The notes under the pieces: generated by a model
Seen by the model: the letters and a program-made list of their open reading frames with translations, nothing else
Told to the model about the DNA's origin: nothing
The model's database searches: none
Part shown: piece after piece, positions 18,517-26,845 of the stretch
Layout of the letters: every line of letters starts with the position of its first letter
Position numbering within the stretch: position 1 is the stretch's first letter
Translations under genes and position numbers: made by a program
Origin: Arcticibacterium luteifluviistationis
Lineage (GTDB): Bacteria; Bacteroidota; Bacteroidia; Cytophagales; Spirosomataceae
Reading direction: 5' to 3'
Assembly: GCF_003258705.1 (NCBI RefSeq)
Contig: NZ_CP029480.1
Location: forward strand, 1,240,001-1,304,000
Length of the DNA: 64,000 nucleotides

Positions 18517-18681
18517 CCAGTGAACTTACAAGGTCTTGTTGGCAACAGCGGTAAGATGCTTGGTTTAGAACATTTTGGTTTTTCTGCACCTGCATCTGTT
18601 TTGGACGACAAATTTGGTTTTACCCCAGAAAAGGTAAGCCAAGAAATTTTAAAGTATTTAAAAATAACTAATAATAATTAA
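18517..18681 (+). pseudogene. Transketolase 3' remnant
   Basis: The only open part of the frame encodes a transketolase C-terminus (GLVGNSGKMLGLEHFGFSAP, then FGFTPEKVSQEILKYLK) ending in TAA at 18679-18681, one base before the transaldolase ATG. Everything upstream to 18319 is non-coding or unrecognisable; a transketolase needs about 2 kb. An intact transketolase probably once stood between GH43 and transaldolase and was lost by deletion. Confidence 0.82.
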
Positions 18682-18682
18682 T

Positions 18683-19339
18683 ATGAAGTTTTTCATAGAC
18701 ACAGCAAACCTAAACGATATTGCGGAAGCACAAGCATTAGGTATTTTAGATGGCGTAACCACAAATCCTTCTTTGATGGCGAAAGAAGGTATCACAGGAA
18801 AAGAGAATATATTAAATCACTATAAAGCTATTTGCGATATAGTAGATGGCGATGTGAGTGCGGAAGTTATAGCTACTGATTTTGAAGGAATGGTTAAAGA
18901 AGGGAATGAACTAGCTAATTTGCATTCTCAAATAGTAGTTAAACTACCTATGATTGCTAACGGCGTTAAAGCTTGTAAATACTTTTCTGACAAAGGAATC
19001 AGAACTAATGTAACATTGGTTTTCTCGGCCGGCCAAGCTTTATTGGCCGCTAAGGCGGGTGCAACTTATGTTTCTCCTTTTTTAGGTAGGCTAGATGATA
19101 TTTCAACAGATGGACTAAGTTTAATCTCCGATATTCGATTGATTTATGATAATTACGGATTTAAAACTCAAATTTTGGCTGCTTCTGTCAGACATTCAAT
19201 GCACGTTATTAATTGTGCAAAAATTGGGTCCGACGTAATGACAGGCCCATTATCATCTATTGTGGGTTTATTGAAACACCCTTTAACAGATTCAGGTCTT
19301 GCCAAATTTTTAGAAGATTATAAAAAGGTTAATCAATAG
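18683..19339 (+). CDS. Transaldolase, short MipB/TalC-like form
   Basis: The 218-residue (beta/alpha)8 aldolase belongs to the short transaldolase / fructose-6-phosphate aldolase group. It carries [23 protein letters not shown] and the Schiff-base Lys87 in VVKLPMI, with [18 protein letters not shown] and ILAASVRH. It moves a dihydroxyacetone unit between sugar phosphates in the non-oxidative pentose phosphate path. It follows the dead transketolase end and the GH10-GPH-GH43 genes, so it fits pentose catabolism from xylan. Transaldolase is preferred over F6P aldolase from context; the residues visible do not settle it. Confidence 0.92.
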   Translation: MKFFIDTANLNDIAEAQALGILDGVTTNPSLMAKEGITGKENILNHYKAICDIVDGDVSAEVIATDFEGMVKEGNELANLHSQIVVKLPMIANGVKACKYFSDKGIRTNVTLVFSAGQALLAAKAGATYVSPFLGRLDDISTDGLSLISDIRLIYDNYGFKTQILAASVRHSMHVINCAKIGSDVMTGPLSSIVGLLKHPLTDSGLAKFLEDYKKVNQ

Positions 19340-19465
19340 GGTATTTCTTACCCCATATTCATAATAGCAAAAAATGATTCGTAATCACATTTAATCTATA
19401 AGGGGCTAAAACGCTGGTTCAGCTTTAATAATCAATTTAATTTCCATAACTCTGTTTTCTTAATG

Positions 19466-19497
19466 TTTCTAGATAGGCCTCAAAGCCTATCTAGAAA
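19466..19497. terminator. Perfect hairpin between convergent genes
   Basis: TTTCTAGATAGGC (19466-19478) and GCCTATCTAGAAA (19485-19497) form a perfect 13-bp stem with a 6-nt loop. It lies between the convergent transaldolase and Nudix genes. No T-tract follows on either strand, so it is only a probable terminator. It could instead be a palindromic repeat. Confidence 0.5.
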
Positions 19498-19621
19498 ACA
19501 GTGTATATTTTCAATCACGAACTAAGAATATTTATATCAGCCGATTGAAAATTAACTCAGAATGGTGTCAAACTCAATAAAAAAAACAGAAAGCGAGCCA
19601 AAACTTAATTATCGCATCACA

Positions 19622-20308
19622 CTAAATCTCGAAAGTAAAACCTTTTTCAATGAGCTTATTATACATCGCTTCGTCAAACCTGTACAACATAGCCGCACGG
19701 TGAGAAACGTCTTGCTCTCTTTCATTACAAGACACTAAAAGATTCATTTTTGAGAACTTGCGTCTGAAATTAGATTTGTCTAGTTTTTGGCCAAGAATGG
19801 CTTCGTAAAGTTCTTGAAGTTGCAGGAGGGTGAATTTCTCTGGTAGTAAATTAAAACCTAAGGGTTCGTGCTGAATTTTGTGCTGAAGGTGAGCGAAACA
19901 GCTATCAAGAATATGACCGTGGTCAAAACTCATGCTAGGCACTTCTCGCACATTAAACCACCGTACTTCTGTAACCGCCGGTCCAGCTTCTAGCTCAAAT
20001 CTGTCAATATTAACCAGTGCATAATATGTAATGGTAATAACTCGCTTGTCGGGAAACCTGTCTAAGTCGCCAAAAGTTTTAAACTGCTCTAGAAAGACAT
20101 TATCTAGTGCTGTTTGAGAAGATAAAATTCGGCTAGCGGCTTCATCCAAACTCTCATTATATTTAATCCAGCTACCAGGAAGAGACCATTGACCTTTAGC
20201 AAGACCTTCTCCGTGTTTTACTATAAGTGCATACAATTCAGCGTTTTTAAAGCCAAAAATGACACAGTCAATAGATAAAGCGTCAATTATTTCGTTAGAA
20301 AGTTTCAA
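19622..20308 (-). CDS. Nudix-domain transcriptional regulator (NrtR/AraR-like)
   Basis: The 228-residue protein has an N-terminal Nudix fold (about 8-140) and a C-terminal winged-helix (about 150-225, FTLLQLQELYEAILG...NFRRKFSKM), the NrtR/AraR-type architecture. In the Nudix box (45-67) the REUxEE signature is degraded: the Arg is kept but the Glu pair reads Ser-Ser, so hydrolase activity is not expected and the domain probably senses a sugar ligand. Regulators of this type control arabinose and xylose genes in Bacteroidota. Its position beside transaldolase, GH43 and GH10 makes it the likely xylose/xylan regulator. The inverted repeat at 14659 is a candidate target. Confidence 0.87.
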   Translation of the reverse strand: MKLSNEIIDALSIDCVIFGFKNAELYALIVKHGEGLAKGQWSLPGSWIKYNESLDEAASRILSSQTALDNVFLEQFKTFGDLDRFPDKRVITITYYALVNIDRFELEAGPAVTEVRWFNVREVPSMSFDHGHILDSCFAHLQHKIQHEPLGFNLLPEKFTLLQLQELYEAILGQKLDKSNFRRKFSKMNLLVSCNEREQDVSHRAAMLYRFDEAMYNKLIEKGFTFEI

Positions 20309-20611
20309 GAGCTGTTTGGTGCAAGGTTAAGCCGTAAAGTTACATTAAGAATAGCTACTGGCAAATTTGAGAAAGGGAGATTGACTTGTCGGCCAATCTT
20401 CTTTTTGAGTTAAATATATCCGTAATACACTCGATTCTTCATTCTTCTCAATTTTTGTTAAATCAATTTGTCGACATCTATTTTAGGCAGCAATAGTAAA
20501 AAAAACTCCGATTTTGAACTTTTCTTATTCGAAGATATGATTTTCAAGAAAGACCTTTCCTTGAAATAATAAAGCCAACCTCTACCAAACTTCATTGCCT
20601 ACATTCATTAT
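20309..20611. other. Intergenic DNA, no gene seen
   Basis: No credible reading frame is present. A short stretch near 20510-20570 (FEDMIFKKDLSLK in one frame) faintly resembles the kinase region of the hybrid regulator, in keeping with the clearer ghost that begins at 20612, but this is too weak to call. Confidence 0.35.
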
Positions 20612-20704
20612 TTGGAGGTGTTTTCCCTTCAAGTGAAGTCACTACCAACAGCATTTACGCAACTTTGGTATATGGAGCAAGCTGCAAAAACCGTAAAATC
20701 GTAA
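20612..20704 (+). pseudogene. Ghost of the hybrid two-component regulator 3' end
   Basis: 20612-20655 matches the regulator gene near 13847-13890 (TTGGAGGTG...GAAGTCACTACCAACA). 20669-20704 matches its final codons and stop at 14193-14228. About 300 bp of the DNA-binding domain is missing in between. It is a decayed second copy of the regulator, convergent with the intact sulfatase. Confidence 0.85.
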
Positions 20705-20781
20705 TATTTAGTTGTTTAATTCAGGCATTTCTGCGTCTACCACGCTTTGCCATTGTTTTAAATCAGCCGCTAATTCTTTGG
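20669..20781. repeat. 113-bp direct repeat, copy 2
   Basis: Partner of 14193-14305 (two mismatches). Here it spans the end of the regulator ghost and the 3' end of the intact sulfatase. Confidence 0.95.
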
Positions 20782-22096
20782 CTTTGGCTGGGTACTTTTT
20801 AAGCAAATTTATTTGTTCACCTAAATCCTCTTTTAGGTTATAAATAAACTCCTCTTCTGTTTCAAATTCATAAATATACTTCCAGTCTCCTTTTCTGATA
20901 GCTGCACCCATTGAAAGCCCTTCTTTTCTGTGATGTGGAAAGTGCCAGTAAAGTGACCTTTCAGGAAATTCGTTTTGATCATTAAGTAATGGCAATAAGC
21001 TTTTACCTTCTAATTGACCGTAATCCTCTGGCGAACCACCAGCCAACTGAAGCAAAGTAGGAAAAAGGTCAACACTTGTAACTGGTGTTTCACAAATACT
21101 AGCGGCTTTAATCTTCCCAGCCCAATTGACAATCATAGGTACACGAATACCTCCTTCATGAAGCGTACCTTTCTTTCCTTTGAGCGGAGCGTTTCCCCAC
21201 AGTCCACCATTATCCGAATAAAAAATAACGACAGTATTTTCAAGCAAACTTAGCTCCTTTAATTTATCCATTAGCTTACCTATATTTTGGTCAAGCTTGT
21301 TAATCATTGCGAAGTACTTATTTCCACCAAATTTCTCCAATGTTTCCTTTGGTGCTGCCAATGGCGTATGAACTGTATAAGTCGCAAAATTCAGAAAGAA
21401 AGTTTTATCCTTATTATTTTCTACAAAAGCCACAGCTTCATCACCCAATCTGTCTGTCAAATATTCACCATCTGGGCCATCTTTTATAGTTCCATTTTTA
21501 TAAGGCGAAAAGTAGCTAGCCGGTTGCCCGTAAGCACAGCCGGCAATATTAACGTCAAAACCATGGGCATTGGGTAAGTACCCTTTATTGACAATGCCAT
21601 CTTCGGTATAAATAGAACCCTCGCCCCCTAAATGCCATTTGCCAATATAGCCAGTAGTGTAACCTTGATTTTTCAGAGCTTCTCCATTAGTTAATTCTTC
21701 ATGAGGCAAATGGTCCACAAAATAGCCTTCCTTTAACTTTTTCCCTTTGTTTAAATTGGTTAAATACTTTTCCATACCCATACCAGGAATGTGGCAAGTT
21801 AATTTTAAAGCCGCTGGTGATTTACCTGTCAAAATACTAGCCCTGGTAGGCGAGCAAACAGGTGCCGCCGCATAGGCATCAGTAAACATCATACCGCTTT
21901 CTACCAATTTATCAATATTAGGGGTTTGAATTCCCTCTTTATGTTTCATGTAGCCCACATCAGAATAACCTAAGTCATCTACCATTATGAGTACAATGTT
22001 TGGCTTACTTTCACTCGTGACCGTACTTTCTTCGATAAAAGCAAACGAGATAGCTATGAGTATAATAGCTATTAAACTTATCCAGATATTTTTCAT
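20708..22096 (-). CDS. Family S1 sulfatase
   Basis: The 462-residue formylglycine-dependent sulfatase has an N-terminal signal/anchor segment and the S1 start block PNIVLIMVDDLGYSD (metal-binding Asp pair). The modification site is Cys81 in CSPTRAS, with GKWHLG and SDNGG further on. It removes sulfate esters from a glycan in the periplasm after maturation of Cys81 by a formylglycine-generating enzyme not encoded here. It is the last gene of GH97 - GH117-like - sulfatase on the minus strand, 5 bp after its neighbour. Its 3' end is duplicated as a fragment at 14232. Confidence 0.95.
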   Translation of the reverse strand: MKNIWISLIAIILIAISFAFIEESTVTSESKPNIVLIMVDDLGYSDVGYMKHKEGIQTPNIDKLVESGMMFTDAYAAAPVCSPTRASILTGKSPAALKLTCHIPGMGMEKYLTNLNKGKKLKEGYFVDHLPHEELTNGEALKNQGYTTGYIGKWHLGGEGSIYTEDGIVNKGYLPNAHGFDVNIAGCAYGQPASYFSPYKNGTIKDGPDGEYLTDRLGDEAVAFVENNKDKTFFLNFATYTVHTPLAAPKETLEKFGGNKYFAMINKLDQNIGKLMDKLKELSLLENTVVIFYSDNGGLWGNAPLKGKKGTLHEGGIRVPMIVNWAGKIKAASICETPVTSVDLFPTLLQLAGGSPEDYGQLEGKSLLPLLNDQNEFPERSLYWHFPHHRKEGLSMGAAIRKGDWKYIYEFETEEEFIYNLKEDLGEQINLLKKYPAKAKELAADLKQWQSVVDAEMPELNN

Positions 22097-22101
22097 TAAT
22101 G

Positions 22102-23109
22102 CTAATCTTGTTTCATTTCAAACCTTAACAAATATGTCTTCTTGTTTTTTTGAACCATGGCTATTCCCCAGTTCTCAGTGTCTCTTTCAGAGCTATTAAT
22201 TAAGCTTGGCCTATATAAACCCGGTGCTTTAGGAATGTTTACCAAATCCTGATAAAGAGGACTAAAATTAAGGCCATCAGCAGCTAAATAAACACTCTGG
22301 CTGAATGATGCCAAAGATGCTACACCCTCGTTTTCTGTCCAAATTAAAACCTCATGGCTTTTATCTAAAATTGGTTCTCTGTTTTTAACAAAAGGACCTT
22401 CAGGCCTGTCAGCAAAAGCGACTCCCATCTGGGTCAATTTTGGCCCGTTCTTTCCATGACTCATAGACCTACCTTTATAATACAGCCATACTTTATCCTC
22501 TCTAACCAGTAAACTCGCGTCGTCTACTCTATAACTGTCAAAGTCTTTGGTCACGTCAGAGACCGTTAAAACTGGGTTGTGCTCTACACGGACAAAAGGT
22601 CCATTTGGACTATCAGAGACAGCCAGACCTATTGCTGTAAAATCATTCATAGAATTCCCTTCAAATTCATTATTAACATTCCCCTCGGTAGGTTTCACCG
22701 CAGTATAATACAGATAGTATTTACCATTTTGAACTAAAATATTAGGCGTAAAAACGGAATGACTATCAAAAGCACCTTGCTCTCCCAAACCCAGGGCCAT
22801 TCCCTGCTCCTTCCAAGTGAAACCTTCGTCTGATGAAGTAGCATACCAAATAGTACCCCAATAACCAGAAGTTACAGGGCTATCCATACGTGTATACCAG
22901 ATATAATAAGTATCGCCAACTTTTATAATATCACTATTATCTCGCCTATTATAAAGTGAATCACTCCCAATACCGATAATTTCGGAGTACTTAAATTTCA
23001 GATTCCTGCCATTTGCTTTTACCGTTCCCCGTTCGCCATCTTGAGCATTGGCACTTTCGCTTGTACAAACAATGCCCATCAATACAAATAGTAATTTAAT
23101 AACTTTCAT
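22102..23109 (-). CDS. GH117-like beta-propeller glycosidase
   Basis: The start at 23109 is preferred because it gives a clean signal peptide (MKVIKLLFVLMGIVCTSESANAQ); the longer frame from 23163 overlaps GH97. The 335-residue product is a five-bladed propeller with RRDNSDIIKVGDTYYIWYTR, FDSHSVFTPNILVQNGKYYLYYTA, YRVDDASLL and WTENEGVAS. The spacing of acidic residues is as in GH117 and the wider GH43 clan. GH117 enzymes cleave terminal alpha-1,3 linkages of 3,6-anhydro-L-galactose in marine galactans, but relatives act on other sugars, so the substrate is open. GH97 lies 16 bp upstream and a sulfatase 5 bp downstream, suggesting exo-trimming of a sulfated glycan. Confidence 0.7.
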   Translation of the reverse strand: MKVIKLLFVLMGIVCTSESANAQDGERGTVKANGRNLKFKYSEIIGIGSDSLYNRRDNSDIIKVGDTYYIWYTRMDSPVTSGYWGTIWYATSSDEGFTWKEQGMALGLGEQGAFDSHSVFTPNILVQNGKYYLYYTAVKPTEGNVNNEFEGNSMNDFTAIGLAVSDSPNGPFVRVEHNPVLTVSDVTKDFDSYRVDDASLLVREDKVWLYYKGRSMSHGKNGPKLTQMGVAFADRPEGPFVKNREPILDKSHEVLIWTENEGVASLASFSQSVYLAADGLNFSPLYQDLVNIPKAPGLYRPSLINSSERDTENWGIAMVQKNKKTYLLRFEMKQD

Positions 23110-23125
23110 TCTTAAAGTTTTAATT

Positions 23126-25030
23126 CTAATTATTTGGCCTAATCCATAGGCAGTGTCCTCCACCGGCTACCATTTGCACCTTTATCACATCTCCCTTTTT
23201 GACTGTTCCTTTTCTAATTTGATAAGCCTCTGGATTAGTTTTGCTGTCAGTTTCTTGAGTGTCTTCATAGTAAGTTACTTGGTACTCTTTTCCATCTTCA
23301 AGGAAATCTAAATTTATAGCTAAACTACCACCTTTACTATGTACTGAACCTATAAACCATTCGTCGTCATGCCTTCTAGCTGTAGAAATATAGTCATCCA
23401 TTTTAGCATGTAACACCTTAGTTTCATCCCATTTCCCTACTGGCATTTTTTTAATAAATTCAAACAAATCTAACTTAGCCGCATAGGCCTCTGGAGCATC
23501 TGGAATACAAACTAAGCCACTAAAAATAATTAGTGTCCTGGCCACTTCCGCAGTAACCGTAGTTCTCAAAGAATTTAACTCTTTAGGGCCTTTTTGTCTT
23601 TTCCCAGAATTAACTCCTGTAATATCAAAAATGCCATTATTCATATCTAAAGGCCCTTGCAATGCATTAATAAGAGCCATTCTGATAAATGCTTCTGGTG
23701 TAAAAGCACGCCTTGAATCTTGCTGGGCATGACAATACTCTCTGGAAATGGCATTAGGATAAGTTCTGGTCATGCCCGTAAAGGGTACCGGACTATCATG
23801 AAAATCTATGAGCAATTTACTTTCAGCACTCAAGCGAATAGCCTCTCTAGAAAACGATACATTATTTCCCATAAAGCCATATTTAATACCACTCATTCCT
23901 AAAGACTTATAGTATGGAAAAAGCTCCTCGTCTCCATATACACCTTTATGTCTATCATAATATAAAATCAAGTCTACACCTTTCTCCTTTGCGTAATCCG
24001 AAACCTTTTGTAAATCCAATTTATCAGACATTTCTATATGTCCTTTTTTCACATCAGTGTACCAAGAATCGTCTATTAAGAAATACTCGATTTCGTGCTC
24101 AGCTGCAAAATCAATAAAACGATAATAGCTCTCATTGTCAATGCCATAAGTAAAGCCATCGGCTGCTTTATAGCTATGTACTCTCCAATCCCACAGCGTT
24201 TTCCCAGGCTTAATCCAAGACGGGTCTTCTATCTTATTAGCCGCTGCCACATTGAGGGCTATGGTATTGGTTACCAAGTCACCTATATTTTTCTCAATCA
24301 AAATTAGTCGCCAAGGAGTCACTAAACCATCATCAGTATTTGAAAACCGATTCCTTCCTACCAGCTTATTCTCAAACTTAAAATCAATGACATTGAAACC
24401 TGGAGCACTGGCCAAATCCGACTCCAGAAGAGCTACAAAATGCTTGTCTTTGGCTTCTACCAAAAGCGGCATCAGTAATTTTTGCTTGTTTGTGGAGTCA
24501 GATAAGTAGTTTAATCTAAATGGCCCTTTAGGCTTACTCTCTCCTGCTGGTGTATATAAATTACTAGCCTCGGATAAGCCATATTCCATAAAAAACTCAG
24601 CCTTTGTATTATTCGGAATGTTTTCAACTATATAGCGAAAAGCTACACCACCATTATATGCTCTGATGTAAAGCTTAACAGGTATGGTTTCATAAAGCAG
24701 TGAAAGCTCTAGCTCATTGTACAGGTTTTCAATTTCACTAAACTGCCCCCAAACTGGCTTCCACTTTTCTTTCACGCTCTTCAGTTCAGTTCCCAAAACC
24801 TTGACCTCCGCATTAGGAAAAATTGACATCTTAGATTTTGATAGCAACTCGTCCCCTTCTACGTTTATGGAATAATGAAAGACCTTGCTTTGAGTGTCAA
24901 TATTTACTGAAACTTTACCATTCGGTGACTCTAGTTCCTTTTGAATTGGCTCTGTACTTTTAGGAAATGCACTTATTTTGAGGCTTAAGGAAAGGAATAA
25001 AACCATTCCAAGTATGGCCTTTATCTTCAT
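23126..25030 (-). CDS. GH97 family glycoside hydrolase
   Basis: The 634-residue periplasmic enzyme has a signal peptide and the GH97 order of domains: an N-terminal beta-sandwich (about 30-280, with ELESPNGKVSVNI and AYNGGVAFRY), a (beta/alpha)8 barrel (about 290-560, with YFLIDDSWY, IKYGFMG and LIDFHDSPVPFTGMTRTYPN) and a C-terminal beta domain. GH97 contains calcium-dependent alpha-glucosidases (inverting) and alpha-galactosidases (retaining). I did not assign the mechanism. It is the first gene of a three-gene minus-strand operon and diverges from the MFS gene at 25421. It is clearly paralogous to the second GH97 at 31122 but far diverged. Confidence 0.92.
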   Translation of the reverse strand: MKIKAILGMVLFLSLSLKISAFPKSTEPIQKELESPNGKVSVNIDTQSKVFHYSINVEGDELLSKSKMSIFPNAEVKVLGTELKSVKEKWKPVWGQFSEIENLYNELELSLLYETIPVKLYIRAYNGGVAFRYIVENIPNNTKAEFFMEYGLSEASNLYTPAGESKPKGPFRLNYLSDSTNKQKLLMPLLVEAKDKHFVALLESDLASAPGFNVIDFKFENKLVGRNRFSNTDDGLVTPWRLILIEKNIGDLVTNTIALNVAAANKIEDPSWIKPGKTLWDWRVHSYKAADGFTYGIDNESYYRFIDFAAEHEIEYFLIDDSWYTDVKKGHIEMSDKLDLQKVSDYAKEKGVDLILYYDRHKGVYGDEELFPYYKSLGMSGIKYGFMGNNVSFSREAIRLSAESKLLIDFHDSPVPFTGMTRTYPNAISREYCHAQQDSRRAFTPEAFIRMALINALQGPLDMNNGIFDITGVNSGKRQKGPKELNSLRTTVTAEVARTLIIFSGLVCIPDAPEAYAAKLDLFEFIKKMPVGKWDETKVLHAKMDDYISTARRHDDEWFIGSVHSKGGSLAINLDFLEDGKEYQVTYYEDTQETDSKTNPEAYQIRKGTVKKGDVIKVQMVAGGGHCLWIRPNN

Positions 25031-25074
25031 ATTATTTATAGGGTTGATCTTTACATCACAAGATTAAGAAACAT

Positions 25075-25260
25075 TTATGTAAACCAGTTTAAATTATGAT
25101 GCGATAAGCATAATTCAATGTTCATTCTGTCATCATTTAGCTTCTAACTTAGCATTCAAGCTGGTTTAAAGTATAATTTCCTGCAATTTAATCGACCGAA
25201 AAGGACGTTCTATAAGCCTACATTTGCAAAAGACCTATATTTTATACCCTTTGATTCATG
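25075..25260. repeat. Intergenic region homologous to the one upstream of GH10
   Basis: This divergent promoter region lies between GH97 (minus) and the MFS gene (plus). It shares ordered blocks with 14330-14520. It also carries AAACCAG...CTGGTTT arms about 70 bp apart, which might be sites for a dimeric regulator. No gene is present between 25031 and 25420. Confidence 0.6.
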
Positions 25261-25368
25261 TTTTATACAAGTCGGACGCAAATATTTTTAATATTGTATC
25301 TATATAATTATTTCAAAAAAGCTTAAAACATTTTCAAGGTATAACTTTCAAAAGTCTAGCTTTTATTT

Positions 25369-25381
25369 GCTATTTAATAGC
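25369..25381. promoter_or_regulatory. Palindrome upstream of the MFS gene
   Basis: GCTATTTAATAGC is a perfect 13-base palindrome with a single central base, 39 bp before the MFS ATG. It is a possible operator. Confidence 0.35.
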
Positions 25382-25420
25382 TGCAATCAATTATAAAACA
25401 GCGTAACCCTATCAATTATA

Positions 25421-26746
25421 ATGAATAAAAAAATATTACTGTGGTCTATCACTGCTGCCCTAGCAGGTTTCCTATTTGGCTTTGATGTAGTAGTTATTTC
25501 AGGAGCAGACAAAAAATTACAAAACTTGTGGCAATCTTCCGATTCATTTCACGGCTGGGTGGTTATGGGAATGGCTCTTTGGGGCACCGTGGTTGGAGCT
25601 ATTTTTGGAGGAATTCCTACCAATAAATATGGCCGAAAGAACACCTTAATTGTTATAGGTATTTTATTCGCTGTTTCGGCCGTTGCCTCTGCATTTGCAA
25701 GTGACCCTTATGTTTTTGCTTTTGCTCGTTTCATTGGTGGTTTGGGAGTAGGTGCTTCTACTATTGCTGCACCAGCTTATATTTCTGAAATAGCCCCTGC
25801 CAAAAACAGGGGTCGTTTAGTGGCCATGTATCAATTCAACATTGTGTTCGGAATCATGATTGCTTTTTTGTCAAACTACCTCCTAAGCAATTTAGGAGAA
25901 AACGCTTGGCGATGGATGCTGGGCGTTGAAGCCATTCCTGCTTTATTATATGTTTTGTTTACGCTGAAAGTACCCAAAAGCCCTAGATGGCTACTGTCTC
26001 AGGGCAGAGAAACGGAAGCAAAAGAAGTCTTAAAGCTTATTGAGCCTACAGCAGACATAGATAAATTGGTAAAAGAACTAAATGCACATTCGGATAAAAG
26101 CGACAGTACAGAAACCATTTTCTTGAAAAAATATAGATTTCCATTAACCTTGGCTTTTCTTATTGCCTTTTTCAATCAGTTATCAGGAATAAACGCCTTT
26201 CTCTACTATGCCCCAAGAATTTTTGAAGAAGCCGGCTTAGGTGAAAGCACCGCACTTTTAAGCAGCGTAGGTATTGGAATCACAAACCTACTTTTCACCC
26301 TTTTAGGTGTTTTCTTAATTGATAAATTAGGCAGGAAAACGCTTATGTACATTGGTTCAGCAGGATACATCATCTCTTTAAGTTTAGTTTCAGCAGCCTT
26401 CTTTTTAGGCTGGACCGGCATGGCAGTTCCAGTATTCTTGTTTTTGTTTATTGCCGCTCATGCTGTAGGCCAAGGTGCGGTAATATGGGTATTTATTTCT
26501 GAGATTTTCCCTAATCATTTAAGAGCATCAGGTCAAGCTTTTGGAAGCTCCACACATTGGATATTAGCAGCTATAATTCCCTCTTCCATACCTTACTTAT
26601 TCAATCACCCAAGTATAGGGGCAGGTGTCGTTTTCTTAGTTTTTGCAGGTACCATGGTCTTACAATTACTGTTCGTTGCCTTTATGATGCCAGAAACCAA
26701 AGGAAAAACGCTGGAAGAACTGGAGGTCATTATATTAAAGAAATAG
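25421..26746 (+). CDS. MFS sugar porter (XylE/AraE-like)
   Basis: The 441-residue, 12-helix transporter of the sugar porter family has GFDVVVISGAD in helix 1, the GRK loop motif (NKYGRKNTLI), the helix 4-5 motif (RFIGGLGVGAS...YISEIAPAKNRGR) and the C-terminal PETKGKTLEELE. It should import a monosaccharide such as xylose, galactose, fucose or glucose by proton symport. It is the first gene of a long rightward run of glycan-degrading genes, with a sulfatase next. It belongs to a different family from the GPH symporter at 15818, so it probably serves a different sugar. Confidence 0.93.
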   Translation: MNKKILLWSITAALAGFLFGFDVVVISGADKKLQNLWQSSDSFHGWVVMGMALWGTVVGAIFGGIPTNKYGRKNTLIVIGILFAVSAVASAFASDPYVFAFARFIGGLGVGASTIAAPAYISEIAPAKNRGRLVAMYQFNIVFGIMIAFLSNYLLSNLGENAWRWMLGVEAIPALLYVLFTLKVPKSPRWLLSQGRETEAKEVLKLIEPTADIDKLVKELNAHSDKSDSTETIFLKKYRFPLTLAFLIAFFNQLSGINAFLYYAPRIFEEAGLGESTALLSSVGIGITNLLFTLLGVFLIDKLGRKTLMYIGSAGYIISLSLVSAAFFLGWTGMAVPVFLFLFIAAHAVGQGAVIWVFISEIFPNHLRASGQAFGSSTHWILAAIIPSSIPYLFNHPSIGAGVVFLVFAGTMVLQLLFVAFMMPETKGKTLEELEVIILKK

Positions 26747-26845
26747 GAGCAATTATGATTCATAAAAGGCATAAAATGGAAATTCCATAGACAGCCAACC
26801 GATATTTCTTTGTTACTTTTTCACCCTATCAATAATTATAGAAAA

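Noticed and set aside
18377-18611. Minus-strand frames in the gap after GH43, and a minus-strand peptide reading AAYTDGFPMYYPAKY near 18330
   Set aside because: They overlap the transketolase remnant or its decayed upstream part. The GFPMYYP peptide looks protein-like but is too short to assign, so no gene was called.
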